In this document: one piece after another, positions 56,156 to 64,000 of the stretch
Layout of the letters: each line of letters starts with the position of its first letter
How positions within the stretch are numbered: position 1 is the stretch's first letter
Assembly (NCBI RefSeq): GCF_016714285.1
Contig: NZ_JADJNN010000013.1
Span: forward strand, 186,001 to 250,000
Source of the DNA: Nannocystis sp.
GTDB lineage: Bacteria; Myxococcota_A; Polyangia; Nannocystales; Nannocystaceae
Direction of reading: 5' to 3'
DNA length: 64,000 nucleotides
Position numbers and translations under genes: made by a program
The notes under the pieces: model-generated
What the model was told of the DNA's origin: nothing
Seen by the model: only the letters and a program-made list of their open reading frames with translations
Database searches by the model: none

Positions 56156-56840
56156 ATGCTCACGACCCAGCAGATCGCCGAGCTGGCCGCCGACCTCGAG
56201 AGCTTCCGCGTCGAGCGCAAGGTCGTTCAAAGGTCAGGGGCGTCGGGCCATGACCCGGATCCAACCTCGGCGTGATCGATGGGTCGACGGGACCGGCACC
56301 CCGACCGGCCTCGCCCCGGCCGCGCGGCATCCTGCCGTTCCCGTCCGCGGACGCCCTCGCCGGGGGGACTCGTCGTCGGGCGCCTCCCCGTGCGCCTGCG
56401 CACCGGTGCATCGGGGGGCGCTGGGGGCCCTCAACCCGGTCCACGGCACCACGCTCGAAGACCTCGACCTCAACCTGTTCAAGCAGGAATACCTCCCCAG
56501 CGCCGTCACGCCCGAGGTCCTGCGAGAGAACGGCCGCTCGCTCGCCGAGCAGCTCGCCGCCCTGCACCTCGCCTCGCCCGACGCTGTCCCCAACGTCACC
56601 GGCCTGCTCATCCTCGGCCGCGAGGCGACCCGGGCGCCTACGTCCATGTCCGCCCGACGGCCCGGACGACCACCGATCGTCGCCGCAAGGCTCCGCGGCC
56701 CGCTCCCAGGTCCTGGCCTGGAGCTCAGCCCCACACCCCCCGCCAGCCCACCCCCCAGCAGCAGCTCCTGCGCAACGCGGTGATGCACCGCAACTACGAG
56801 ACCAGCAACGCCCCATCAGTGGTACGGTTCTCCCGTCCAG
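56156..56840 (+). pseudogene. Decayed AlbA/Schlafen-type ATP-binding protein gene
   Basis: ATG 56156 opens MLTTQQIAELAADLESFRVE, the usual start of bacterial AlbA_2/Schlafen-like ATP-binding proteins, but the frame stops after 39 codons. Later pieces of the same family appear in other frames: ILPFPS near 56330, GTTLEDLDLNLFKQEYLPSA (56449 on) with NVTGLLILGREA, and QLLRNAVMHRNYETSNAP (56760 on). Roughly half of the expected 450 residues are missing between these blocks. Several deletions and frameshifts make it a clear relic. Intact relatives act as regulators or in phage defence. Confidence 0.75.
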
Positions 56841-57675
56841 GCTGTGGCGCCCAGGCAAGCCCGCGGCAACACTACCCAACCCACTCCCCCGCCCTCACCT
56901 CCTCGGCGGGGCTCCCAGCCCAGGCCTGCCACCGGCAACGGCGCCGAGTCGGGACCTGGCTTCGCCGTCAGTGGGCGGGGACCTGCATCGCCGGTTCAGC
57001 AAGTGGGGGCAGGCGGACCTCGTCCACCGGGGGACTTGGGGCGGTGTCCTGCTGTGCGATCCGCAAGCGACCGACGTCGCTCCGAAGATCGTCCGGGGCC
57101 CTCTGGCGGCGCCTCGAGTGCTCGATTCACGCGATCCGCTCCGTCGAGTCGCTCCGGCCGAACCTCTGGTCCCCGTGACCCGGCGTTCGAGCCCAAGGGA
57201 ACTGGTGCCTGGGCCGAGGCCGAAGAGAGACCTGTCCGGGGGCGGGCTTCCGTCCTAGCCACTGGGGAGATGCCTCCGTGTCCTGCTGACCTGGCCCTCG
57301 GATCAATCGCGCCATCTGGGGCCACTTCTTGCTGACCCCGCTAGCCTCCATCCCGCTGCCCCTGGGCCCACCTTACGAGACTGGCGTAACCAGTGGCAGG
57401 CCATCCAGGCGAAGGCCGACGTCTTTCGCTTCCCGCCCCTCGTCACCAGGCCTCCCCCGGTGGCCCGCACCTGGGCGGGGGGCTGGCCACCCTCAGGCCC
57501 CGACCGGCCTGGCGTCCGCTCACCACCCGGTCTCTGGCTGCGCTCGCGCGCGCCAATGTTCGACCTCGCCGCAGCCGCAGCTGCGCTCGGACGCCTCACG
57601 GCCCAGTCCTCCCCTCCGGAACAGTAAGGGCGCTTCGGGTCTCCCCGACGCGCCCTCGCTGCACCCGCGACGCTC
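56841..57675. other. Unassigned degenerate sequence
   Basis: About 830 bases with weaker codon periodicity and no credible gene. The ORFs present show no family pattern. It may contain the eroded end of the AlbA-type gene and other relics. A CCTGTCC half-site is at 57231. Nothing resembling an inverted-repeat end or transposase was found. Confidence 0.45.
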
Positions 57676-58830
57676 TCAGCTCGCCGCGCCGGCGAGCTTC
57701 TCGGCGCGGTCGGTCCGCTCCCAGGTGAACTCCGGCTCATGCCGCCCGAAGTGCCCGTACGCGGCCGTCTGGCTGTAGATCGGGCGCAGCAGGTCGAGCT
57801 CGCGGATGATGCTGGCCGGGCGGGCGTCGAAGACCTGCTCGATGATCGCCTCGAGCTTGTCGTCCGAGAATTTGCCGGTGCCGAAGGTGTCGACGGCGAT
57901 GCTGACCGGCGCGGCCACCCCGATCGCGTAGGCCAGCTGGACCTCCGCGCGGGTGCACAGGCGCGACGCCACCAGGTTCTTGGCGATGTAGCGCGCGTAG
58001 TAGGCCGCCGAGCGGTCGACCTTCGACGGGTCCTTGCCCGAGAAGGCGCCTCCCCCGTGGCGACCCATGCCGCCGTAGGTGTCGACGATGATCTTGCGGC
58101 CCGTCAGACCGCTGTCGCCCATCGGCCCGCCGACGACGAAGCGCCCGGTCGGGTTGATGTGGAACTTGGTCTTGCCGTCCAGCAGGTGGGCCGGGACCAC
58201 CTTCTTGATGATCTCCTCGCGCACGTACTCGCTGAGGGTCGAGTGGTCGACGTGCTCGGCGTGCTGCGTCGAGATCACGATCGTGTCGACGCGGCGCGGG
58301 CGGCCGCCCTCGTACTCGATCGTCACCTGGCTCTTGCCGTCCGGCCGGAGGAAGCTCCGCGGGTCGGCCTTGCGGGCCTCGGCCAGGCGCCGGGTCAGCT
58401 TGTGCGCCAGCGAGATCGGCAGCGGCATCAGCTCGTCGGTCTCGACGCAGGCGAAGCCGAACATCATGCCCTGGTCGCCCGCGCCCTGCTCCTTGTTGGC
58501 GCCCTCGTCGACGCCCTGGGCGATGTCCGGGCTCTGGCCCTCGATCGCCACGAGCACGCCGCAGCTGTCGGCGTCGAAGCCCATGTCCGAGCTGATGTAG
58601 CCGACATCGCGGACCGTCTTGCGCACGATGCGGGGGATGTCGACGTAGGTCGAGGTCGTGACCTCGCCGGCCACGTTCACGTACCCGGTCTTGACCAGCG
58701 TCTCGCAGGCCACCCGGGCCCGCTTGTCCTGGGCGAGGATGGCGTCGAGCACCGCGTCGCTGATCTTGTCGCAGAGCTTGTCGGGATGACCTTCGGTGAC
58801 GGACTCACTGGTGAACAGACGGCTGGCCAT
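57676..58830 (-). CDS. metK: S-adenosylmethionine synthase
   Basis: 384 residues from ATG 58830. It makes SAM from methionine and ATP. Motifs: SESVTEGHPDKLCDKISDAVLD, GANKEQGAGDQGMMFGFAC, the glycine-rich GGAFSGKDPSKVDRSAAY and FGTGKFSDDKLE. The length matches the family. The gene stands alone. The 140 bases upstream were checked for a SAM riboswitch and none could be named. The nearest purine-rich run (aggaag) is about 16 bases away, further than usual. Confidence 0.97.
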   Translation of the reverse strand: MASRLFTSESVTEGHPDKLCDKISDAVLDAILAQDKRARVACETLVKTGYVNVAGEVTTSTYVDIPRIVRKTVRDVGYISSDMGFDADSCGVLVAIEGQSPDIAQGVDEGANKEQGAGDQGMMFGFACVETDELMPLPISLAHKLTRRLAEARKADPRSFLRPDGKSQVTIEYEGGRPRRVDTIVISTQHAEHVDHSTLSEYVREEIIKKVVPAHLLDGKTKFHINPTGRFVVGGPMGDSGLTGRKIIVDTYGGMGRHGGGAFSGKDPSKVDRSAAYYARYIAKNLVASRLCTRAEVQLAYAIGVAAPVSIAVDTFGTGKFSDDKLEAIIEQVFDARPASIIRELDLLRPIYSQTAAYGHFGRHEPEFTWERTDRAEKLAGAAS

Positions 58831-58971
58831 GATGTCGCGGTGCTTTCTTCCTGGATGCGTTAAGGGGGGCTTGCGGCGGGCGAGCATATGCGCCGCGCCA
58901 CACAGGGCAAGCCCAGGCCAAGCACCACTCGCCACCCGGACATGACTCACACCGGCCCCGCCACAGCCCCG

Positions 58972-60162
58972 TCATTGGCCCGCCGAAGACCCGACAGGCG
59001 GCCCACGCAGGGTCTGTCGCAGGTGCAAGGTCACGGGCTCCGACAGCACACCCGGCTCCGGCAGTTCGACGAACAGATACGGCTCCACGCCGACCCGCTC
59101 CAGCTCGTCGGGCGCCACGATCGTCACCCGCGAGCCGCCTGGCGCTGGCCGCGAGCAGTCCAGCTCGTCGCTCGCAAGACAGCCTGGCGCCCGCAACGCG
59201 AGCCCGATCTCCGGCCGCTCGGCCCAGATGTCCAGGCTGCTCTCCCGGCCGCCGAGCAGCCCCTGCCCCGGCGGCAGCGCGAGCCGCAGCACCCGCTCAC
59301 GCGTGCCCTCGCCGGTGCAGCTGTGGTGGTGCGCGTCGGTCTGCGGCTGGTCGGGGTCGACGCTCAGCGTGCCCGCCCCGTCGACCAGCACCACCGTCAC
59401 CCGCTCGGGATCCTCGCAGCTGTTGGCCGGGACCGCCGTGCACACCCAGGCGTCGTCATTCTCCGGATCGTCGTCGACCGTCTTCAACGCCGGCATGCAC
59501 AGCGTCCCCGACGAGCAGCGACCACGCGCCGCCGGCCGACACACCTCGTCGCGGCCGAGCACCCGCGTCATCCCGACATCGACCTCGAAGTCCAGCGGGT
59601 CGTCGCCCTCGAGCGGCGCCGCGACGTCGCTGAGCGCCATGAACGACGCCTGGTCGATCCCGATCGCCAGGTCGAGCACCGTACCCTCCTCGAGGTCGGT
59701 CAAGCCGACGACACCGTCGGCCCCGCACGCCAGCATCGACCCCTTCAGACACCCGAGCGGCGCCAGGCTCACCCGCGGCGTGAAGCCGTTGCCCCGCGCC
59801 TCGACCCGCAGGTCCGCGCGCAGCGGCACCTCGATCCGCAAGAACACGTCCGGCCCGCCTGCCCCGCACACCCCGCCGATCCGCGAATCCGAGTCCCGGT
59901 CGCGCAGCGTCCCCGAGAAGCGCCCCTGACCCACCGGCGGCGCCTGCGAACAGGTGTCACTCGGCAACAAGCTCTCACTCGGCGCCGGACCCTCGCCCGA
60001 CGACCCACCCGACTCCCCCGCATCCTCGCCCGCCGACGCATCCCCGCCTCCGCCCCCGCAGCCGAGCCCGCACGCGAGCCCACCGACAAGCAAGCCCACC
60101 ATCCACCGCGCCAACCACGACGGAGACACCCGCGGGAGGCAAAACAGCGTGCGAGCGAGCAT
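58972..60162 (-). CDS. Cys-rich lipoprotein of unknown function
   Basis: 396 residues from ATG 60162 (ATG 60192 and 60102 are alternatives). A long hydrophobic signal, MVGLLVGGLACGLGC, ends in a Gly-rich lipobox followed by a Ser/Gly/Asp/Glu linker. The mature part contains about ten Cys residues and beta-rich stretches, for example SRIGGVCGAGGPDVFLRIEV and CRPAARGRCSSGTLCMPAL, like other myxobacterial surface lipoproteins. No catalytic motif is seen. Confidence 0.7.
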   Translation of the reverse strand: MLARTLFCLPRVSPSWLARWMVGLLVGGLACGLGCGGGGGDASAGEDAGESGGSSGEGPAPSESLLPSDTCSQAPPVGQGRFSGTLRDRDSDSRIGGVCGAGGPDVFLRIEVPLRADLRVEARGNGFTPRVSLAPLGCLKGSMLACGADGVVGLTDLEEGTVLDLAIGIDQASFMALSDVAAPLEGDDPLDFEVDVGMTRVLGRDEVCRPAARGRCSSGTLCMPALKTVDDDPENDDAWVCTAVPANSCEDPERVTVVLVDGAGTLSVDPDQPQTDAHHHSCTGEGTRERVLRLALPPGQGLLGGRESSLDIWAERPEIGLALRAPGCLASDELDCSRPAPGGSRVTIVAPDELERVGVEPYLFVELPEPGVLSEPVTLHLRQTLRGPPVGSSAGQ

Positions 60163-60255
60163 GACGCGGGGCCCCATCCTAAGCCGGCCCATCGTAGCGG
60201 ATCAGCCCGCCGGTTTCACTTCCGCCGGCTCGCCGCAGCCTGTACGGTTGGCGCC

Positions 60256-61524
60256 ATGCACGTCCTCGACCTCCGCGGACCGGGCCAGGGCCACGAGCGC
60301 TGGGGCCAGCTCTGCGCCCGCTCCGCCGGCCTCGAGGGCCCCGCGGATGTCGCCGCCCGCGAGGTCATCGCCGCCGTGCGCGAGCGAGGCGACGCCGCCG
60401 TCGCCGAGCTCACCCTCCGCTTCGAGGGCCGCCAGCTCGAGCGCTTCGAGCTCACGCCCCACGAGCGCGCCGCCGCCTGCGAGGCGATCCCCGGCGAGCT
60501 CCGGCACGCCCTCGATCTCGCCGCCGCCAACATCCGCCGCTTCCACGCCACCCAGCTCCCCCACGACACCGGCCTCCACGACGACGACAGCCACCTCGTC
60601 AGCCGCGCCCGCCCGCTGCGCCGCGTGGCCGTCTACGCCCCCGGTGGCACCGCCGCCTACCCCTCCTCCGTGCTCATGACCGCGATCCCCGCGAAGGTCG
60701 CCGGCGTCGCCGAGGTCATCCTCTTCACCCCGCGCCCCGACCCCGTCGTGCTGCTGGCCGCCGAGCTCGCCGGCGTCGACCGGGTCTTCACCGTCGGCGG
60801 CGCCCAGGCGATCGCCGCCGCCGCTCTCGGCACCCGCCAGATCCCCCGCGTCGACAAGATCGTCGGCCCCGGCAACGCCTACGTCACCGCCGCCAAGCGC
60901 CAGGTCTTCGGGCTCGTCGACATCGACGGCATCGCCGGCCCCAGCGAGGTCCTGATCCTCGCCGACCACAGCGCCGACCCGACCCTCGTCGCCGCCGACC
61001 TGCTCGCCCAGGCCGAGCACGACGTCCTCGCCTGCCCGATCGCCGTCACCGACCACCCCGCCCTGGTCGAACCCCTCCGCCGCGCCCTCGCCGAGCAGCT
61101 GGAGACCCTCCCGCGCCGCGACATCGCCGCCCGCGCCCTCGCCGACCACGGCGCGATCGTCCTCGTCCACGACCGCGACGCCATGGTCGCCGCCGCCAAC
61201 GACTACGCCCCCGAACACCTCGAGCTGCTGGTCCACGACCCCCGCGCCCTGCTCGACCGCCTCCACAGCGCCGGCGCCATCTTCGTCGGCCCCTGCACCC
61301 CCGAGGCCGCCGGCGACTACACCGCCGGCCCGAGCCACGTCCTCCCGACCGCCGGCGCCGCCCGCTTCGCCTCCCCGCTCGGCGTGTGGGACTTCATCAA
61401 GCACACCAGCATCCTCGAGCTCTCCGGCGCCGCCCTCCGCGCCCAGGCCGACGCGATCGTCCGCATCGCCCGCGCCGAGGGCCTCGAGGCCCACGCCCGC
61501 GCCGCCCTCCTCCGCCTGCGCTGA
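60256..61524 (+). CDS. hisD: Histidinol dehydrogenase
   Basis: 422 residues. It performs the last two oxidations of histidine synthesis with NAD and zinc. The family motifs are complete: RRVAVYAPGGTAAYPSSVLM, VGGAQAIAAAALGT, DKIVGPGNAYVTAAKRQV, GIAGPSEVLI, zinc ligands in LLAQAEHD, and the catalytic Glu-His in NDYAPEHLELLV. ATG 60256 fits. It is followed by a motif array and then hisC, a partial his operon. Confidence 0.97.
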   Translation: MHVLDLRGPGQGHERWGQLCARSAGLEGPADVAAREVIAAVRERGDAAVAELTLRFEGRQLERFELTPHERAAACEAIPGELRHALDLAAANIRRFHATQLPHDTGLHDDDSHLVSRARPLRRVAVYAPGGTAAYPSSVLMTAIPAKVAGVAEVILFTPRPDPVVLLAAELAGVDRVFTVGGAQAIAAAALGTRQIPRVDKIVGPGNAYVTAAKRQVFGLVDIDGIAGPSEVLILADHSADPTLVAADLLAQAEHDVLACPIAVTDHPALVEPLRRALAEQLETLPRRDIAARALADHGAIVLVHDRDAMVAAANDYAPEHLELLVHDPRALLDRLHSAGAIFVGPCTPEAAGDYTAGPSHVLPTAGAARFASPLGVWDFIKHTSILELSGAALRAQADAIVRIARAEGLEAHARAALLRLR

Positions 61525-61635
61525 CCTGTCCCTTACGACCTGTCCCTCCCGACCTGTCCCTTCCGACCTGTCCCTCGCGACACCAGCGCGACCTCTCCCC
61601 GCCCGACCTGGCCCTTCCCGACCTGTCCCTTGGAG
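61523..61635 (+). repeat. Array of seven GACCTGTCCC-type repeats between hisD and hisC
   Basis: gacctgtccc or close variants start at 61523, 61537, 61551, 61565, 61590, 61605 and 61620. The first four are exactly 14 bases apart. The last copy runs into the ggag ribosome site of hisC. All copies point the same way. Confidence 0.75.
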
Positions 61636-61641
61636 CAGCCG

Positions 61642-62757
61642 ATGACCTGGACCAGCCACCTCCGCCCCGCCCTCGCCGGCCTCGACATCTACGACAGCCC
61701 CCAGGTCGCCGCGCGCGCCCGCCTGCACGCCAACGAGTGCCCCGAGCCGTGGCCCGCCGAGGTCATGGCCGAGCTCGGCCGCCGCGTGGAGAGCGTCGAG
61801 CTCGGGCGCTACCCCGACGCCTCGGGCCGCTCGCTGCGCCACCTGCTGGCCCGCCAGCACGGCTGCGACCCCGACGCGATCGTCCTCGGCAACGGCAGCG
61901 ACGAGGTCATCTCCCTGCTGCTCACCGCCCTCGCCGGCCGCACCTCCGAGCCGAGCTTCATGGTGATCCCCTCGCCGACCTTCGTGATGTACGGCCACAG
62001 CGCCCGCTGCCTCGGCGTCGGCGTGCTCGAGGTCCCGCTCACCGAGCAGCTGGAGCTCGACGAGGCCGTAATGAATGAGGCCCTGGGCGTCGCCAACGGC
62101 GCCGCGATCTGCTTCCTCGCCCGCCCCAACAACCCGACCAGCAGCCTGTGGGACGCCGCCGTCATCGAGCGCCTCATCGCCGGCAACCCCGGCACCATGT
62201 TCGTGCTCGACGAGGCCTACATCCGCTACAGCCCCGGCGCCTCGCTGTGGCGCCAGGACCTGCCCGGCAACGTCACCTACATGAGCACGCTGTCCAAGGT
62301 CGGCCTCGCCGCCCTCCGCGTCGGCTACTGCATCGCCCCGCCCGCGCTCGCCCGCGCCGCCAACGTCGTCCGCCACCCCTACAACATCTCGGCCACCAGC
62401 CTCCTGCTCGCCGAGTCCGTCCTGCGCGACTTCCCCGAGGTCCAGGCCGGCCTGATCGCCCGCAGCATCGCCAACCGCGACCGCCTGGTCGCCCTCCTCG
62501 CCAGCATCCCCGGGGCCCATGTGTTCCCGGCCCACGCCAACATCGCCCTGGTCCGCCTCGACCCGCCCCAGTACGCCTCCCGCCTCGCCGACGCCCTCGC
62601 CGCCCGCGGCGTCCTCGTCAAGGACGCCTCCAGCCTGCCCCGCCTCAGCGGCTGCCTCCGCGTCGGCGTCGGCACCAGCGCCGAGCTCGACATCCTCGCC
62701 GCCGCCCTCGCCGAGCTGGTCCCCAACCTCGGCCCCGATCCATCTCAGGCCACATGA
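61642..62757 (+). CDS. hisC: Histidinol-phosphate aminotransferase
   Basis: 371 residues from ATG 61642 with a ggag site seven bases upstream (TTG 61630 is an in-frame alternative). A PLP fold-type I enzyme that transaminates imidazole-acetol phosphate. Motifs: ARLHANECPEPWP, ELGRYPDASGRSLR, LGNGSDEVISLLL, ARPNNPTSSLW, LDEAYIRYS and the PLP Lys in STLSKVGLAALRVGY. Its stop overlaps the P450 start by ATGA, so a monooxygenase gene is translationally coupled to a histidine-synthesis gene. Confidence 0.96.
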   Translation: MTWTSHLRPALAGLDIYDSPQVAARARLHANECPEPWPAEVMAELGRRVESVELGRYPDASGRSLRHLLARQHGCDPDAIVLGNGSDEVISLLLTALAGRTSEPSFMVIPSPTFVMYGHSARCLGVGVLEVPLTEQLELDEAVMNEALGVANGAAICFLARPNNPTSSLWDAAVIERLIAGNPGTMFVLDEAYIRYSPGASLWRQDLPGNVTYMSTLSKVGLAALRVGYCIAPPALARAANVVRHPYNISATSLLLAESVLRDFPEVQAGLIARSIANRDRLVALLASIPGAHVFPAHANIALVRLDPPQYASRLADALAARGVLVKDASSLPRLSGCLRVGVGTSAELDILAAALAELVPNLGPDPSQAT

Positions 62758-64000
62758 CCGCCGGACTCCCGCCCGGCCCGCGCTCACGCCTCGCCAACAC
62801 CCTCCGCCTCGTCCGCGACCCGCTGCAGCACCTGCCGCGCTGGCTCGCCACGTACGGCGACCCGTTCCGCGTCCCCCTGCTCACCGGCACCGTCGTCATC
62901 ACCGCCGACCCCACCTCGATCCGCACCCTCTTCACCGCCGACCCCGACAGCTTCGACATCTACAGCGCCCGCTCGCTCGTCCCCGTGCTCGGCGCCGGCT
63001 CCCTGATCTTGCGCTCCGGCCCGCCCCACCGCAGCGAGCGCCGCGTCCTCACCCCCCCGTTCCACGGCGCCCGCATGCGAGCCTACGGCGCCGCCATGGC
63101 CGAGGTCGCCGACCTCCAGCTGCAGCGCCTGCGGCCCGGCCAGCCCTTCACCGCCCTCGCCCTCGGCCAGGCCATCTCGCTCGACGTCATCGTCCGCACC
63201 GTCTTCGGCGTCGACGACGACGCCCAGCGCCACAGCTTCCGCGCCGCCGTCGAGGCCGCGATGGCCACCACCGGCCCGCTGCTCCTGTTCGTCCCCGCGT
63301 TCCAGCGCCGCCTCCTCGGCCTCGGCCCCTTCGACCGCCTGCTCCGCGCCCAGGACCACCTGGTCGCCCTGCTCCGGGCCCAGATCGCCGCCGTCCGCCC
63401 GCACGCCGCGGAGCGCGGCGACATCCTCAGCCTGCTCCTCCAGGCCCGCCACGAGGACGACACCCCGATGCCCGAGCAGGACATCATCGACGAGCTGCGC
63501 ACCCTCCTCATCGCCGGCCACGAGACCACCGCCATCGCCCTCGCCTGGGCCCTCGACCACGTCCACCGCGACCCCGCCGTGCTCGCCCAGCTGCGCGCCG
63601 AGCTCGCACCCCTCGGCCCCTCACCCGCCCCCGAAGCCCTCGCCGCCCTGCCCTACCTCGGCGCCGTGTGCAACGAGACCCTCCGCCTCCACCCCGTCGT
63701 GCTGGGCGTCGCCCGCCAGCTGCGGGTCCCGCTCGAGCTCGTCGGGTATATGCTGCCAGTCGGCACCGCCGTGCTCATCAATATATTCCTGGCCCACCAG
63801 CGCGAGCAGACATTCCAGGAACCCGCACGATTCAACCCCGCACGATTCATCGGTGCGGCGTATTCGCCGTACCAATATCTGCCGTTCGGCGGCGGCGCCC
63901 GACGATGCATCGGCGCCGCGTTCGCGCAATATGAGCTGAAGGTGGTGCTCGGGACGATCCTCGCGCGGGCGGAGCTTGAATTGCGAGACCTGCGGCCGGT
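62754..64000 (+). CDS. Cytochrome P450, 3'-truncated by window edge
   Basis: At least 415 residues; the frame is open to the window end and so is missing the last few dozen residues. ATG 62754 overlaps the hisC stop. Canonical P450 sites: GSGxLLxxxGxxHRxERR-type GAGSLILRSGPPHRSERR (about 80-97), I-helix LLIAGHETTAIAL (about 250-262), ExxR in NETLRLHP (about 305) and the haem loop PFGGGARRCIGAAFA (about 382-396) with its Cys. No membrane anchor, so a soluble bacterial type. The substrate is unknown. Codons change abruptly after about 63745. Confidence 0.95.
   Translation, partial: MTAGLPPGPRSRLANTLRLVRDPLQHLPRWLATYGDPFRVPLLTGTVVITADPTSIRTLFTADPDSFDIYSARSLVPVLGAGSLILRSGPPHRSERRVLTPPFHGARMRAYGAAMAEVADLQLQRLRPGQPFTALALGQAISLDVIVRTVFGVDDDAQRHSFRAAVEAAMATTGPLLLFVPAFQRRLLGLGPFDRLLRAQDHLVALLRAQIAAVRPHAAERGDILSLLLQARHEDDTPMPEQDIIDELRTLLIAGHETTAIALAWALDHVHRDPAVLAQLRAELAPLGPSPAPEALAALPYLGAVCNETLRLHPVVLGVARQLRVPLELVGYMLPVGTAVLINIFLAHQREQTFQEPARFNPARFIGAAYSPYQYLPFGGGARRCIGAAFAQYELKVVLGTILARAELELRDLRP

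Noticed and set aside
58831..58971. SAM riboswitch before metK
   Set aside because: The leader was read for known SAM-riboswitch outlines. Nothing beyond generic GC-rich stems was found.
61523..61635. CRISPR array
   Set aside because: The repeats are too short (10-14 bases), have no unique spacers of constant length and no cas genes nearby.

Overview
The window is very GC-rich DNA with an almost complete preference for G or C at third codon positions. It looks like chromosome from a deltaproteobacterial predator or fruiting-type bacterium, most likely a myxobacterium of the Nannocystis/Plesiocystis kind. This is inferred from gene content: lipoproteins with Thr/Ser/Gly linkers, an RCC1-repeat lipoprotein, many PAS sensor kinases, a stressosome, FHA and sterol-desaturase proteins, and a P450. 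No rRNA, tRNA, CRISPR array or intact insertion sequence was seen.

Layout. 1-3.1 kb: end of a beta-propeller protein, a small Thr/Pro-rich protein coupled to a fatty-acid-hydroxylase-type membrane enzyme, and an OmpA-like lipoprotein. 3.2-8.4 kb (minus): two overlapping genes for large HSP90-like (GHKL) ATPases, one canonical and one degenerate. 8.4-14.9 kb: a VWA lipoprotein; a release-factor-like gene that needs a +1 frameshift at a CTT TGA C site; a 14-repeat RCC1 lipoprotein coupled to a DUF4105-type membrane protein; a Spy-like periplasmic protein. 14.9-19.7 kb: aconitase, a ferritin-like protein, free-Met-sulfoxide reductase, and a P-loop sulfotransferase-like protein. 19.8-25.5 kb: a stressosome module (RsbT-like, two RsbR-like sensors, RsbS-like, RsbX-like, a second RsbT-like and a histidine kinase fused to an RsbT-like domain). 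25.8-28.9 kb: ECF sigma factor, putative membrane anti-sigma factor and a probable outer-membrane protein. 28.9-37.3 kb: a YiiX-like protein, formate-THF ligase, a PAS histidine kinase, an FHA/Spo0M-like protein, a small membrane peptide, an amidase, a small HTH protein and an unknown protein. 37.6-46.6 kb: a PPP-family phosphatase, the two-step threonine-to-glycine pathway (tdh, kbl), lipoproteins, an M14 carboxypeptidase and a DJ-1/PfpI protein. 46.6-51.0 kb: molybdenum formate dehydrogenase with a small membrane partner, rubredoxin and pirin. 51.3-56.1 kb: a hybrid kinase broken by one base, an SpoU methyltransferase and a second hydroxylase. 56.1-57.7 kb: a decayed AlbA/Schlafen-type pseudogene and unassigned sequence. 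57.7-64.0 kb: metK, a lipoprotein, hisD, hisC and the start of a P450 that runs off the end.

Running through the window is a short palindrome-like motif, CCTGTCC-N3-5-GGACAGG, and its half sites. It sits at gene ends, where it can form hairpins. It is repeated in tandem between hisD and hisC and also lies inside several reading frames. The strongest candidate for new biology is the release-factor-like gene: it lacks domain 1, carries an RF1-type PxT motif, and yet has the RF2-type frameshift signal with a correctly spaced Shine-Dalgarno-like element.
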